Shown piece by piece: positions 26,601 through 34,456 of a stretch of 64,000 nucleotides of DNA. The translations under genes were made by a program, and so were the position numbers. Position 1 is the first letter of the stretch. Each line of letters starts with the position of its first letter. The notes beneath the pieces are model-generated. The model was not told the DNA's origin and searched no databases. It worked only from the letters and a program-made list of their open reading frames with translations. The stretch comes from Pacificimonas sp963710205 (GTDB taxonomy: Bacteria; Pseudomonadota; Alphaproteobacteria; Sphingomonadales; Sphingomonadaceae). The DNA is taken from positions 186,001-250,000 of the forward strand of contig CAVPZG010000006.1 in assembly GCA_963710205.1 (NCBI GenBank), read 5' to 3'.

Positions 26601-27829
26601 ACACGCTAGACAATATTCTCATCGCGCTGACCGCGCTTCGCACGAACCTGATGCGGTCGATCCTGACGACGCTTGGCATCATAATCGGTGTCGGCGCGGT
26701 CATATTGATGGTGGCGCTGGGGAACGGCCTGCAGGGCCTTGTGGTGGCGCAGGTCAACAGTCTGGGCAGCAACCTGATCATTGTCCTGCCGCAGGCGAAC
26801 GCGCGCCGCGGCGGGCCGCCGTCGCGTGACGGGGTGCTGACCGAGAGGGATGCGGACGCGATCCAGCGTGAAATACCCGCCGTGCTGGCGGCAAGTCCTC
26901 GTCTCACGAAATCGGTGAAGGCCGTGGCGGGGAACGAAAACCGCACGACGCAGCTGGCCGGGGCCGACCGCGATTTCGTCGCGGTCAACAACTGGGAAAT
27001 CGTCACCGGGCGTAATTACACCGAGGCGGAATCCCGGTCAGGGGCAAAGGTTGCCCTGATCGGCGACACGGTCCGCGAGGAACTGTTCGGCGATGTCGAT
27101 CCAGTCGGCCTGACGTTCCGGGCGAACGGCACGCCGCTGACGGTAATCGGCCTGCTGGGCGAGAAGGGCGGCGGACTGGGGAACGACCAGGACGATATCG
27201 TCGTCGTCCCGCTGACGACGGCGCGGCGGCGCATATCCGGCGGATTGCAGACATCGGGACCGCCGGACAGCGTGCAGGTCATCTTCGTCGCGTTCCAGGA
27301 GGGGACGGACATGACGCGCGCGAAGGAGGATGTGGAGAATGTGCTGCGCGCCCGCTACCGTGTCGGTGACGATGAGCTGCAGGGCTTTTCCGCCTTTTCG
27401 ATGGAAGAGCAATTGCAGTCGGCCGAATCCATCCTGGGGGCATTCAGCATCGGGCTGGCCGGGATTGCGAGCATTTCCCTGGTGGTCGGCGGCATCGGCA
27501 TCATGAACATCATGCTGGTGTCGGTGACGGAGCGCACGCGTGAAATCGGGCTGAGGATGGCGGTCGGCGCGCGCAGCCGCGACATTCGCATGCAGTTCCT
27601 GGTGGAGGCGGTGGTGCTGTGCATCGCGGGCGGGCTGATTGGCCTGGTCATCGGCGGCGGCGGCGCGCTGGCGCTGCGGAATGTGCTGGAGGACTGGCCG
27701 ATCAGCATCGGCGTGGGCACCGTGGCGCTCGCCATCGGCGTTTCGGCGAGTGTCGGCCTGATCTTCGGCCTTTACCCGGCAGCGCGCGCGGCGAAGCTGT
27801 CGCCGATCGACGCGCTGAGATATGAGTGA
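26597..27829 (+). CDS. ABC exporter permease (MacB/FtsX family)
   Basis: The 410-residue permease has one helix near residues 20-42 (ILTTLGIIIGVGAVILMVAL) and a large periplasmic domain at about 50-280. Three C-terminal helices form the FtsX domain, including SLVVGGIGIMNIMLVSVTER and TREIGLRMAVGAR. This is the MacB-type mechanotransmission architecture. The GTG start overlaps the ATPase stop in a GTGA. It would work with the MacA-like adaptor and ATPase encoded upstream. Confidence 0.93.
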   Translation: MNTLDNILIALTALRTNLMRSILTTLGIIIGVGAVILMVALGNGLQGLVVAQVNSLGSNLIIVLPQANARRGGPPSRDGVLTERDADAIQREIPAVLAASPRLTKSVKAVAGNENRTTQLAGADRDFVAVNNWEIVTGRNYTEAESRSGAKVALIGDTVREELFGDVDPVGLTFRANGTPLTVIGLLGEKGGGLGNDQDDIVVVPLTTARRRISGGLQTSGPPDSVQVIFVAFQEGTDMTRAKEDVENVLRARYRVGDDELQGFSAFSMEEQLQSAESILGAFSIGLAGIASISLVVGGIGIMNIMLVSVTERTREIGLRMAVGARSRDIRMQFLVEAVVLCIAGGLIGLVIGGGGALALRNVLEDWPISIGVGTVALAIGVSASVGLIFGLYPAARAAKLSPIDALRYE

Positions 27830-27857
27830 GGCCTATGGCGCAATCTGATGCGGGCGC

Positions 27858-28904
27858 TCAGCCGCAGCTGACGCGCAGGATCCTGCCGGTTTCGGGATCG
27901 GTTTCAATGTTCAGGCGATCGGTCCGGTAGTCCATGGTAACGGGCTGACCGGTTTCATAGACGCGCAGGGTCCTGGCGCCGGATTCCCGCAGGGCGGCGA
28001 CCCGCATGTCGCCGTCCAGGCTTGCCCCTACCATGGTCATGATGGGATCCGCGTTGCAGTCGCCGGCGCCAAATTCGGGCACGTCCTCGGTCATCGTGAC
28101 TTCCGCGCCGCTATTTGGATCGCCGGCCTTGGCGAACCGCATGGCGAAGCGGTCCGTCCTGCCGCGCAGGGCTGGATCGAAAACGGATTTGGCATGGTCG
28201 TCGTCCGGGCTGTCGAAAAACGTCTCCTCCGCGACCAGCTTGAAGCCCGCCTGTTCGAAGTCACGCTTTACGATGAAGGGACTGATGCGGTGCGCCGCCT
28301 CGACATCGGCGCGCGCGTCGGCCCCGTCGCCGACATGGTCGATGACCGTGATGGTCGCGCCCGGTTTCAGGGCCTTGTGCAGCCTGGCGAGAACGACCTG
28401 CGGATCGGTGCGGGGCAGACCGAATTCCGTGCTTTCGAAATAGAGGTCGTGATAGGCAAGATGGAACAGCACATTGTCGATGCTGTTCGGCGCCAGTCCC
28501 ATGTTCATGAAGTCGACATTCATCGCGGCGACGTTTTTCAGACGGCTGCCATAGTCGCGGACGGCAAGCGCCTCCCTGATGGCGTCACGCGATGCGAAGG
28601 CGGCCGGGTTCTGCGCTATGACGAACCCCTCCGGTCCCACGGCGCGGGCAAGAAGTTCGGTATAGTAGCCGCCGCCTGCGAGCATATCGAGCACACGGTC
28701 ACCGCGCGCAATGCCCATGAAGGCCAGCGTCCTGGCGGGCATACGGCTGTCGTCCAGCGCCGTGTCGGCATCGGAGCGACCCGAACTGTCAACGATCCGG
28801 GCGGCGTCGGCCTGCGTTATGGTTTCGTGATGCGCGGCGTGCGCGGGCAGGGTGAGCGCGGTACAGGCGGCGGTTACGGCGACGGCAGCGGCGAATATCT
28901 TCAT
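27858..28904 (-). CDS. Secreted SAM methyltransferase-like protein fused to an I78 peptidase-inhibitor domain
   Basis: The 348-residue protein starts at 28904 (GAGGGAAAG upstream) with signal peptide MKIFAAAVAVTAACTALTLPAHA. Residues about 30-265 match the exported 'predicted methyltransferase' group (COG4798-like): GDRVLDMLAGGGYYTELLA is the SAM motif, with ITVIDH further on. Residues about 272-348 look like a complete I78 inhibitor: CNADPIMTMVGAS, SGARTLRVYETGQPVTMDYR, DRLNIE, then RILRVSCG at the end. I78 proteins are normally stand-alone small secreted inhibitors of serine proteases. The fusion is in one frame with no break. Its role is unknown; a periplasmic methyltransferase would lack SAM, so the first domain may have a different activity. 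Confidence 0.78.
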   Translation of the reverse strand: MKIFAAAVAVTAACTALTLPAHAAHHETITQADAARIVDSSGRSDADTALDDSRMPARTLAFMGIARGDRVLDMLAGGGYYTELLARAVGPEGFVIAQNPAAFASRDAIREALAVRDYGSRLKNVAAMNVDFMNMGLAPNSIDNVLFHLAYHDLYFESTEFGLPRTDPQVVLARLHKALKPGATITVIDHVGDGADARADVEAAHRISPFIVKRDFEQAGFKLVAEETFFDSPDDDHAKSVFDPALRGRTDRFAMRFAKAGDPNSGAEVTMTEDVPEFGAGDCNADPIMTMVGASLDGDMRVAALRESGARTLRVYETGQPVTMDYRTDRLNIETDPETGRILRVSCG

Positions 28905-28969
28905 GTGAACTTTCCCTCTTTTGCGCGCACCTTGCCGCAGGTGCGAAGGCACGACAAGAAGCGCGCGCT

Positions 28970-30094
28970 ATGGACATGCCCGAAAATGCCTTCATGCGCC
29001 TGCTGCATCGCGCGGTGCATGGTGTGGAACGGTCGTTTGACAGGCTGCGCTATGGCGGCGGGCGACTGGACGGAAAGAAGCTGCGTCTGCTGGTCTACGC
29101 GGGCTATCGCAATGAAACCGAGGTCAGGCTGTCGGGACGCGTCGTCGAATATCGCAAGTCGCTGAGGCCGGACGGTTCGACATGGTCGCGGTTGCGGGCC
29201 ATGCTCGCCATCTATGAAAGCGACGAAGTGCCGGGAGTGCGGATCACGCTGGATGGCTATGGCGGGCGGCATGAGGCGGTATCGGATGCCGAGGGCTATT
29301 TTCATTTTCAGCTGCCGCTTGCCGGACACGCGCTGCCGCAAGAGACGCGCTGGGAGGAAGTGACCCTGGCCGCACCGGACCGTGAGACGGCACGGACACG
29401 GATCACGGCGCCCGTCCTTGCCCCTGGCACGACGCGAAAACTGGGTATCATTTCCGATATCGACGATACCGTGGTGGAAACCGGCGCGACGAATTTCCTG
29501 AAGAACTGGCGGCGGGTTCTTGTGCATCGGCCGGAAGACCGGCTGGTCGTCCCCGGCGCGTCGCGGCTTTACCGAATGCTGGTCGTCGATCACAAGGCGC
29601 CGCGCAGGCCCGTCTTTTACGTGTCTTCGAGTCCTTGGAATCTTTATGGTTTCATTACGGAATTCATGGACCTGAATGATATTCCACATGGGCCGATGTT
29701 TCTGAAGGATTATGGCATCGATACGGTGAAGTTCGTGTCGGACGCGCATGGTACGCACAAGATTGCCGCCATCGAGACGATTCTGGCCTTCTATCCCGAT
29801 TTCCGCTTTCTGCTGATTGGCGACAACGGGCAGAAGGACGTCGAGGTTTACGCGCAGGTGGTGCGCGACTTCCCCGGCAACGTGGCCGGTGTGTTCATCC
29901 GCGACGTTTCCGGAACGTGCCGCGAGGGACCGAATGGCGCTTTCCTGGCGGAGATCGAGGCATCGGGGACACCGGTCTATTGCGGCGCGGGATTCGCGGA
30001 TGCCATGGAGATGGTGGAAGCGGTCGGCTTTGGCCATGACAGGGAAGCGGTAAAGGCGGCGGTGGCAGATGGGGATGCAGGCGCTTCACAATGA
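28970..30094 (+). CDS. App1-family phosphatidate phosphatase (DUF2183)
   Basis: The 374-residue protein has its catalytic HAD-like DxDxT motif as SDIDDTVVETG near residue 165, SSSPWNLY near 222 and a GDNGQKD acidic motif near 284. These define the App1 family, which dephosphorylates phosphatidate and related lipids (yeast Pah1/App1-like chemistry). The N-terminal 150 residues form a beta-rich domain (VYAGYRNETEVRLSGRVVEY). No signal peptide is seen, so it probably acts at the cytoplasmic membrane face. It is divergent from the methyltransferase-I78 gene, with only 65 bases between the starts. Confidence 0.85.
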   Translation: MDMPENAFMRLLHRAVHGVERSFDRLRYGGGRLDGKKLRLLVYAGYRNETEVRLSGRVVEYRKSLRPDGSTWSRLRAMLAIYESDEVPGVRITLDGYGGRHEAVSDAEGYFHFQLPLAGHALPQETRWEEVTLAAPDRETARTRITAPVLAPGTTRKLGIISDIDDTVVETGATNFLKNWRRVLVHRPEDRLVVPGASRLYRMLVVDHKAPRRPVFYVSSSPWNLYGFITEFMDLNDIPHGPMFLKDYGIDTVKFVSDAHGTHKIAAIETILAFYPDFRFLLIGDNGQKDVEVYAQVVRDFPGNVAGVFIRDVSGTCREGPNGAFLAEIEASGTPVYCGAGFADAMEMVEAVGFGHDREAVKAAVADGDAGASQ

Positions 30095-30160
30095 CGCCGT
30101 CCGCTGCGAGGGCGGATATTCCGTTTCAGCTCGGAATCCGACCATCAGGCGGGAGCTGGC

Positions 30161-30189
30161 TTCCCGCGCTTGCGGGAATGACGATTTTT
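30161..30189 (+). terminator. Hairpin terminator after the App1 gene, in a repeat-like context
   Basis: TTCCCGC (30161-30167) and GCGGGAA (30172-30178) pair around GCTT, and TGACGA then TTTTT follow. The flanking GCGGGAATGACGA wording resembles short palindromic repeats scattered in many proteobacterial genomes. The T-run overlaps the stop codon of the convergent DUF4112 gene. Confidence 0.55.
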
Positions 30190-30670
30190 AAAGAACGTCG
30201 CCCTCGATCACCGCCGTTTCGGGATGATGCTTGTCGAGATGCTTCTTGACGATACGCAGGTTCTTTGTGTTCGAACGAAACAGGACGTCGGCGGCGTCGC
30301 CAAGAAAGGGCACGAAACCGATGGCCGTGTCGAAGACCGTGTTCCAGCCCATGCGCGTCATCTGCCATTTCGACATGCCGAGATTGCGCGCTTCCCAGAT
30401 CAGGTAACTGGACATGATGCCGCCGATCACGTCGCCAAGGACCGGCAAGAAGCCGAGGAGCGCGTCGACGCCAATCCTGTCGCCAATGACAGGCAGGCGG
30501 AAAGGCAGTTTGATCGCCTTTTCAAGCACGGTCTCAAGCGCCTCGATACGCGCGCGGATGGCGGCGGGATGATTGGGATCCTTGCCCGCACGCTCTCCCA
30601 GACCGCGCGCGATCTCCTCGAACACCTGCTGATCGACGCCAAAGCTGGTTGGCTTGCCGCGCCCGGTCAT
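30188..30670 (-). CDS. DUF4112 domain protein
   Basis: The 160-residue protein is recognised by VIGDRIGVDALLGFLPVLGDVIGG and the matching second half DTAIGFVPFLGDAADVLFRSN, which define DUF4112. The paired GLxPxLGD segments look like re-entrant or amphipathic membrane stretches. Its function is unknown. The start overlaps the sodC stop by 4 bases, suggesting translational coupling to sodC, although no functional link is known to me. Confidence 0.85.
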   Translation of the reverse strand: MTGRGKPTSFGVDQQVFEEIARGLGERAGKDPNHPAAIRARIEALETVLEKAIKLPFRLPVIGDRIGVDALLGFLPVLGDVIGGIMSSYLIWEARNLGMSKWQMTRMGWNTVFDTAIGFVPFLGDAADVLFRSNTKNLRIVKKHLDKHHPETAVIEGDVL

Positions 30671-31218
30671 CCGGCGGTGATGACCGCGCAGGCGATGCGC
30701 GCGCCCGCTGCGCCCGATGGCTGGCTGACCATGTCGTCGGCCATGGCGTGGACGATGAGGGCTGCGCCGTCAGCGTCCAGCATGGGGAGTGTCGCGCCGG
30801 AAAGGGACACGCCATCGATCGTGGCGGTCAGGGTGGCAGTACCGTCCGCCGCCGCAGTCACGTTGCCGAGATCGCCCTTGTGCATTGGATGCGGCTGATC
30901 TGTCGGATTCCAGTGGCCGCCCGCGCTCGTATATTCGGGCGGAGTACAGTTTCCAGTCTCGTGCACATGCACAGCATGCGTTCCGGAAGGCAGATTTGTC
31001 AGGCTGACGATCGCCTCGACACCGCCGCCCTCCGTCGTGAATACCGCGCGCCCATGACTTGTACCGTCCGCGCCCTGCAACTGGGCATAGGCAACCGATT
31101 CCGGCGGCATTTCTGCGGAGACGGGCTGGTTGTCGATAACGGGGACATCGGCTGGCTGGCAGGCCGAAAGGGCAATAGCGGCACTGGCCGCGCTGATCGT
31201 AAATCCAAGTTTCCGCAT
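30667..31218 (-). CDS. sodC: Superoxide dismutase [Cu-Zn], lipoprotein
   Basis: The 183-residue protein carries copper ligands in HAVHVHETGNC, zinc ligands in GGHWNPTDQPHPMHKGDLGN, and the last histidine in LIVHAMADD. It disproportionates superoxide in the periplasm. The start at 31218 gives MRKLGFTISAASAAIALSACQ, a lipoprotein signal, so it is probably lipid-anchored. The last residues GARIACAVI match the family end with the disulfide cysteine. It follows pntB after 51 bases and is coupled to the DUF4112 gene. Confidence 0.95.
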   Translation of the reverse strand: MRKLGFTISAASAAIALSACQPADVPVIDNQPVSAEMPPESVAYAQLQGADGTSHGRAVFTTEGGGVEAIVSLTNLPSGTHAVHVHETGNCTPPEYTSAGGHWNPTDQPHPMHKGDLGNVTAAADGTATLTATIDGVSLSGATLPMLDADGAALIVHAMADDMVSQPSGAAGARIACAVITAG

Positions 31219-31269
31219 GTCTGTTCTCCTGATTTTCCCCGTCAACGCGTACAAACGGTTCGGGTTCAA

Positions 31270-32691
31270 TCAGAGCGTCTTGACGATTTCCTCGACCATC
31301 TTTTTCGCATCGGACAGCAGCATCATGGTGTTGTCGCGGAAGAAAAGTTCGTTTTCGACGCCCGCATAGCCCGCGCCGCCCATGGAGCGTTTGATGAAGA
31401 GGGTGGTCGCGGCCTTTTCGACGTCGAGAATGGGCATGCCGTAAATGGGTGAGGTCTTGTCGGTCTTGGCCGCCGGATTGGTGACGTCGTTCGCGCCGAT
31501 GACGAAGGCGACATCGGCCTGGCCGAAATCGCTGTTGATGTCCTCCAGCTCGAATACCTTTTCATAGTCCACATTGGCCTCCGCCAGGAGGACGTTCATG
31601 TGGCCGGGCATGCGGCCCGCGACGGGGTGAATGGCGTAGCGCACGTCGACGCCCTGCGCCTCAAGCAGGTCGCCCATTTCGCGCAGCACATGCTGCGCCT
31701 GCGCGACGGCCATGCCGTAGCCGGGGACGATGATGACCTTCTCCGCGTTCTTGAGGAGAAACGCCGCGTCGTCGGCGCTGCCCGTCTTGTACGGGCGGTC
31801 GATGACGGGGCCGCTGGAGGCGGCGGACGCATCCTGCCCGAAGCCGCCGGAAATGACGCTGATGAAGCTGCGGTTCATCGCCTTGCACATGATGTAGCTG
31901 AGGATCGCGCCGGACGAGCCCACGAGTGCGCCCGTGATGATCATGGCGCTGTTGCCGAGCGTGAAGCCCATCGCCGCCGCCGCCCAGCCGGAATAGCTGT
32001 TCAACATGGAGACGACGACCGGCATGTCCGCCCCGCCGATGGGGATGATCAGAAGGAATCCGATCAGGAAGGCGAGGGCAACAATGACCGGGATCAGCCA
32101 GCCTTCACCCGGACCGCCTGCGCCTGACAGGACATAAAGCGCGATCAGAACTACGATGCCGCCCAATATGCCGAAATTGATGACGTGGCGGGCGGGCAGG
32201 ATGATCGGCGCGCCGGACATGTTGCCGTTCAGCTTCGCAAAGGCGATGACGGAACCGGAAAAGGTGATGGCGCCAATGGCTGCGCCGAGCGCAAGCTCGA
32301 CGCGGCTGACCGCGAAAATCTGGCCTGCGGCATCGGCAATGCCGAACGCGCCGGGGTTCAGCCAGGCTGCGAGGGCGACCAGCACAGCCGCCATGCCGAC
32401 GAGGGAGTGGAACGCGGCCACCAGCTGCGGCATGTCGGTCATGGCGATCTTGCGCGCCGTCACGAGGCCGATGCCGCCGCCAATGGCGATGGCGATCAGG
32501 ATTTCGATAAGACCCGCAACCTCGTGCATGACCAGCGTCGTGACGACAGCGATCAGCATTCCCGCCATGCCATAGCGGTTGCCTGCCCGGCTGGTCTCTG
32601 GCGAGGAGAGGCCGCGCAGTGCCAGGATGAAGAGAACGCCGGAAACGAGATAGGCGAGAAGCGCCCAGGCCGGTGTGGTCGCGTGTTCCAT
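31270..32691 (-). CDS. pntB: NAD(P) transhydrogenase subunit beta
   Basis: The 473-residue protein has about nine predicted membrane helices in residues 5-270. A cytoplasmic NADP(H)-binding domain III follows, with VPGYGMAVAQAQH near residue 320, GRMPGHMNVLLAEANV and GANDVTNPAA. It uses the proton gradient to reduce NADP+ with NADH, supplying NADPH for biosynthesis and glutathione. It is the third gene of pntAA-pntAB-pntB, 3 bases after pntAB. Confidence 0.97.
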   Translation of the reverse strand: MEHATTPAWALLAYLVSGVLFILALRGLSSPETSRAGNRYGMAGMLIAVVTTLVMHEVAGLIEILIAIAIGGGIGLVTARKIAMTDMPQLVAAFHSLVGMAAVLVALAAWLNPGAFGIADAAGQIFAVSRVELALGAAIGAITFSGSVIAFAKLNGNMSGAPIILPARHVINFGILGGIVVLIALYVLSGAGGPGEGWLIPVIVALAFLIGFLLIIPIGGADMPVVVSMLNSYSGWAAAAMGFTLGNSAMIITGALVGSSGAILSYIMCKAMNRSFISVISGGFGQDASAASSGPVIDRPYKTGSADDAAFLLKNAEKVIIVPGYGMAVAQAQHVLREMGDLLEAQGVDVRYAIHPVAGRMPGHMNVLLAEANVDYEKVFELEDINSDFGQADVAFVIGANDVTNPAAKTDKTSPIYGMPILDVEKAATTLFIKRSMGGAGYAGVENELFFRDNTMMLLSDAKKMVEEIVKTL

Positions 32692-32694
32692 GGA

Positions 32695-33003
32695 CTAGGC
32701 CTCGACCTTCTGCACGGGCGGTTTCTTCTCTTTCTTCTTGTACATGGCGAGCATGCGCGCGGTGACGGCAAAACCGCCGAAGATATTGACGCTGGCCAAC
32801 GCGACCGCGATCAGCCCGAGCCATTTGGCGGCGGGGACGGCGGCTGCCGCGGCGGCGATCAGCGCGCCGACGATGATGACGGAGGAAATCGCATTGGTGA
32901 CAGCCATCAAGGGCGTGTGGAGGGCAGGCGTGACCGACCAGACGACGTAATAGCCCACGAAACAGGCCATGACGAAGATCGACAGGATCGAAATGAAGTC
33001 CAT
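32695..33003 (-). CDS. pntAB: NAD(P) transhydrogenase subunit alpha, part 2 (membrane)
   Basis: The 102-residue protein starts MDFISILSIF at 33003; an in-frame upstream ATG at 33162 lies inside pntAA and is not used. It has three or four membrane helices, with FVGYYVVWSVTPALHTPLMAV and the conserved TNAISS segment, and ends in a lysine-rich tail. It is the membrane half of the alpha subunit, encoded separately from the soluble half, as in many alphaproteobacteria. It assembles with pntAA and pntB. Confidence 0.95.
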   Translation of the reverse strand: MDFISILSIFVMACFVGYYVVWSVTPALHTPLMAVTNAISSVIIVGALIAAAAAAVPAAKWLGLIAVALASVNIFGGFAVTARMLAMYKKKEKKPPVQKVEA

Positions 33004-33038
33004 GTTAAGCTCCTGATGCCTCATCGGCGCGGAAGGGA

Positions 33039-34163
33039 TTAAAGCCGCGCATTGCCCACCGTTCCGCCATGCGTGACGCGAACCCCTTTTGCGATTTCGT
33101 CGTCTTCCGGCCAGACCAGCGCCTCTGCTTCCTTGTCCCAGAAGGCGCTGAGGAAGTTCCACAGGTTGCGGGCGTAGAGCTGGCTGGCGACCTCGGCGAG
33201 GCGTCCGGGGACGTTGCGGTGGCCGACGATCTTCACGCCGTGCCTTTCGACGATTTCGCCAAGGACCGTGCCTTCGACGTTGCCGCCCTGTTCGGCGGCA
33301 AGATCGACGACAACCGAACCGGGCTTCATCGTCTGGAGTTGCGCGTCCGAAACCAGGCGCGGGGCCGGGCGGCCGGGGATGAGCGCGGTGGTGATGACGA
33401 TATCCTGCTTGGCGATGTGCTCGCTGACCAACTTCGCCTGCGCGGCCTGATATTCCTCTGACATCTCGGATGCGTAGCCGCCCGTGCCTTCGCCCTCGAT
33501 GCCGGCGACGTCCTTCACGAAAATGGCTTTTGCGCCCAGGGATTCGATCTGTTCCTTTGTGGCGGCGCGGACGTCTGTCGCACTGACCTGTCCGCCAAGA
33601 CGGCGGGCGGTGGCGATGGCCTGCAGGCCCGCGACGCCCACCCCCATCACGAAGACCTTCGCGGCGCTGACCGTGCCCGCCGCCGTCATCATCATCGGAA
33701 AGGCGCGGCCATATTCATTGGCGGCGTCGAGGACGGCCTTGTAGCCGGCCAGATTGGACTGCGAGGACAGGACATCCATCGACTGCGCACGCGTGATGCG
33801 CGGCATGAATTCCATGGCCATGGCCGTGAAGCCGGCCTTGGCGTAATCGTCCAGAAGCGAGCGGTTCTGAACCGGATTGAGGATGCCGCAGATCAGCGCG
33901 CCATCGGCCGCACCCGCCAGCGAGACGGCGTCCGGGCCGCGCACGGCGAGAATGACGTCCGCATCCTTGACGGCTTCCGCCCGGGTGGCGGCGATGTTCG
34001 CGCCGGCATCCGTGTAAGCGCCATCACTGATACCTGCACGCTCGCCCGCACTGGATTCGACCGCGACCGATGCGCCCAGACCAATATATTTGCCTATGGT
34101 TTCCGGCGTTGCGGCAACACGAGGCTCACCCGCCCCGGCTTCGTTCAGGACGGCGATCTTCAT
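33039..34163 (-). CDS. pntAA: NAD(P) transhydrogenase subunit alpha, part 1 (NAD-binding)
   Basis: The 374-residue soluble NAD(H)-binding domain I is homologous to alanine dehydrogenase. It has FMPRITRAQSMDVLSSQSNLA and the Rossmann region VFVMGVGVAGLQAIATARRLG near residue 170, followed by TALIPGRPAPRLV. It feeds hydride to domain III of PntB. It is the second gene of the operon, 16 bases downstream of the small oxidase-subunit gene. Confidence 0.97.
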   Translation of the reverse strand: MKIAVLNEAGAGEPRVAATPETIGKYIGLGASVAVESSAGERAGISDGAYTDAGANIAATRAEAVKDADVILAVRGPDAVSLAGAADGALICGILNPVQNRSLLDDYAKAGFTAMAMEFMPRITRAQSMDVLSSQSNLAGYKAVLDAANEYGRAFPMMMTAAGTVSAAKVFVMGVGVAGLQAIATARRLGGQVSATDVRAATKEQIESLGAKAIFVKDVAGIEGEGTGGYASEMSEEYQAAQAKLVSEHIAKQDIVITTALIPGRPAPRLVSDAQLQTMKPGSVVVDLAAEQGGNVEGTVLGEIVERHGVKIVGHRNVPGRLAEVASQLYARNLWNFLSAFWDKEAEALVWPEDDEIAKGVRVTHGGTVGNARL

Positions 34164-34179
34164 CAGCTGCTGGTGCCCC

Positions 34180-34317
34180 TCAAAGTGCGAAGACTGCTAG
34201 TCCGAGGAGGACGAGCACGATGACGGCGATGGACCATTTCATCAGCGCCTTGAACCCGAAATAGGTATTGGCATGATCCTTCATCGCCTTGGCGGTGTAG
34301 GGCTTTTCGGCAGACAT
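34180..34317 (-). CDS. aa3-type cytochrome c oxidase subunit IV (45-residue peptide)
   Basis: Reading the minus strand from ATG 34317 gives MSAEKPYTAKAMKDHANTYF and continues to a single membrane helix (IAVIVLVLLGLAVFAL) with TGA at 34180-34182. The pattern, a basic head, H-x2-TY-x-F, then one hydrophobic helix, is that of the small bacterial aa3 oxidase subunit IV family (PF07835). The gene is below usual ORF length cut-offs. It heads the pnt operon, a position I have the impression is common in sphingomonads, which would couple respiration and transhydrogenation by expression. No other oxidase genes are in the window. Confidence 0.8.
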   Translation of the reverse strand: MSAEKPYTAKAMKDHANTYFGFKALMKWSIAVIVLVLLGLAVFAL

Positions 34318-34456
34318 TCTCTTTGGTCCCTTTTTGTCCTGTTCATGCGCCTTATGACCGCACCCGACGCGGCTGTGAAGTCAAAGCTGTGACATTTTAG
34401 CCTCCCCTTAACCAGAGGCAGCGCAAGGCTCCCCGATGAAGAGGGGCCATTCTTCC

